Of a stretch of 64,000 nucleotides of DNA, positions 63,478 through 64,000 are shown piece by piece. The translations under genes were made by a program, and so were the position numbers. Each line of letters opens with the position of its first letter. The first letter of the stretch is position 1. Under the pieces are notes generated by a model. The model was not told the DNA's origin and did not search any database. It saw nothing but the letters and a program-made list of their open reading frames with translations. This DNA comes from Streptomyces sp. NBC_01381 (GTDB lineage: Bacteria > Actinomycetota > Actinomycetes > Streptomycetales > Streptomycetaceae): the NCBI RefSeq assembly GCF_026340305.1, contig NZ_JAPEPI010000002.1, forward strand, positions 2,542,001 through 2,606,000. The letters run 5' to 3'.

Positions 63478-64000
63478 TCAAACCCACTTCATGGAGCAGG
63501 TGGCGAGCTCGCCCGGTGTTCCGTCCGGGGCGACCGGGGTGAGCGTCAGCTCCGTGGCCGCCTCGTTCCCCTGCCGCCGCAGCGACTTCACGTAGTACAC
63601 CTCGTCGTAGATCCGCCCGAGCCACTCGTCCTCCCGGCGCAGGTCGTAGTACCAGACCTCTCCGGGGTCCGCGATGCGCCAGGAGAGGAAGACCTCGGCT
63701 GTGTCGGCGCCCTCTTCGGCTACGTACGCGGTGTCGACCTGGAAGGCCTTGGGGCGTGAGGGCAGTGCGGTGAACTTGTTCTCCCGCAGGGCGAGTTCGC
63801 CGAGGTGAACCTCGGATGCCGTGCGCACGGCCAGCGCCGCGATCGTGCGGTCGCGGAACTCCGTGAGGGGGTGGGTGGACGTGTGCCATCCGGTTCCGGT
63901 GCCGGGGGTCGCCCGCGCCCGCAGCCACACGAAGTGCTCCGTGTCGTCGGCGAAGAGCAGCCCCACCTCCAGGGCGCCCCCGGCCCCCGCGTACGTGACC
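63478..64000 (-). CDS. Unknown protein, C-terminal part; gene continues past the right edge
   Basis: The frame is open from the window edge (reading VTYAGAGGALEVGLLFADD) to the TGA at 63478, about 173 residues. The sequence alternates hydrophobic and charged residues, suggesting beta-rich structure; no signal peptide or catalytic motif is visible in the part seen. I do not recognise the family. It is transcribed toward geoA, 111 bp upstream of its start codon, and might share a transcript with it. Confidence 0.65.
   Translation of the reverse strand, partial: VTYAGAGGALEVGLLFADDTEHFVWLRARATPGTGTGWHTSTHPLTEFRDRTIAALAVRTASEVHLGELALRENKFTALPSRPKAFQVDTAYVAEEGADTAEVFLSWRIADPGEVWYYDLRREDEWLGRIYDEVYYVKSLRRQGNEAATELTLTPVAPDGTPGELATCSMKWV

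Overview
The window looks like a stretch of Streptomyces chromosome. Base composition is very GC-rich, starts are often GTG and genes are often coupled by GTGA/ATGA overlaps. It carries a geosmin synthase, iron boxes of the DmdR1/IdeR type and rare TTA leucine codons in secondary-metabolism genes. All calls come from reading the sequence by eye; no database search was run.

Left edge (1-2512): the N-terminus of a membrane protein running off the window, a tRNA-Leu(GAG), and a 663-residue protein of unknown role that may be cut at its N-terminus.

Region A (2580-31408) is a non-ribosomal peptide biosynthetic island with two divergent arms starting near 14,300. The left arm (minus strand) encodes a cobalamin-binding radical SAM enzyme, a small alpha/beta-hydrolase with a Cys nucleophile (GHCAG), a second cobalamin-binding radical SAM enzyme, a TauD/SyrP-type dioxygenase, a C*-A-PCP-TE synthetase with an Asn-type code, an A-PCP protein and a PhyH-type dioxygenase. 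The right arm (plus strand) encodes an MFS exporter, C-A-PCP, MbtH, an 81-residue unknown, a second TauD-type dioxygenase, a C-PCP protein holding a scar of a lost A domain, C-A-NMT-PCP-C, and a TPR-methyltransferase. A convergent A-PCP gene closes the island. The first gene of each arm carries a TTA codon, so both arms may depend on bldA tRNA. My working model is that free-standing A-PCP units load amino acids of the Asp/Asn type, carrier-bound residues are oxidised, and the Cys acyltransferase moves them to the A-less C-PCP module. I do not recognise the island as a known pathway.

Region B (31484-34462): an eroded oxidoreductase remnant, a DUF2461 protein, and a divergent MFS pump/MarR pair with a repeat-rich operator region.

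Region C (34468-50706): a Pro-rich membrane protein, then a complete enterobactin-type system. It comprises an Fes-like esterase, a PPTase, MbtH, an EntF-like C-A(Ser)-PCP-TE synthetase, a separate aryl carrier protein, isochorismatase, DHB-AMP ligase, isochorismate synthase, DHB dehydrogenase, a binding lipoprotein, two FecCD permeases and an ATPase. Iron boxes lie before the first permease and before the esterase. One permease has a long N-terminal tail built from 96-bp tandem repeats.

Region D (50907-64000): M20 amidohydrolase, a VWA/MoxR pair with a 7-bp tandem repeat in the leader, HxlR regulator, SRPBCC protein plus LLM-class oxidoreductase, a methyltransferase with an apparent frameshift, an orphan cytochrome b (QcrB paralogue), a metallophosphoesterase, geosmin synthase and a partial unknown gene at the right edge.
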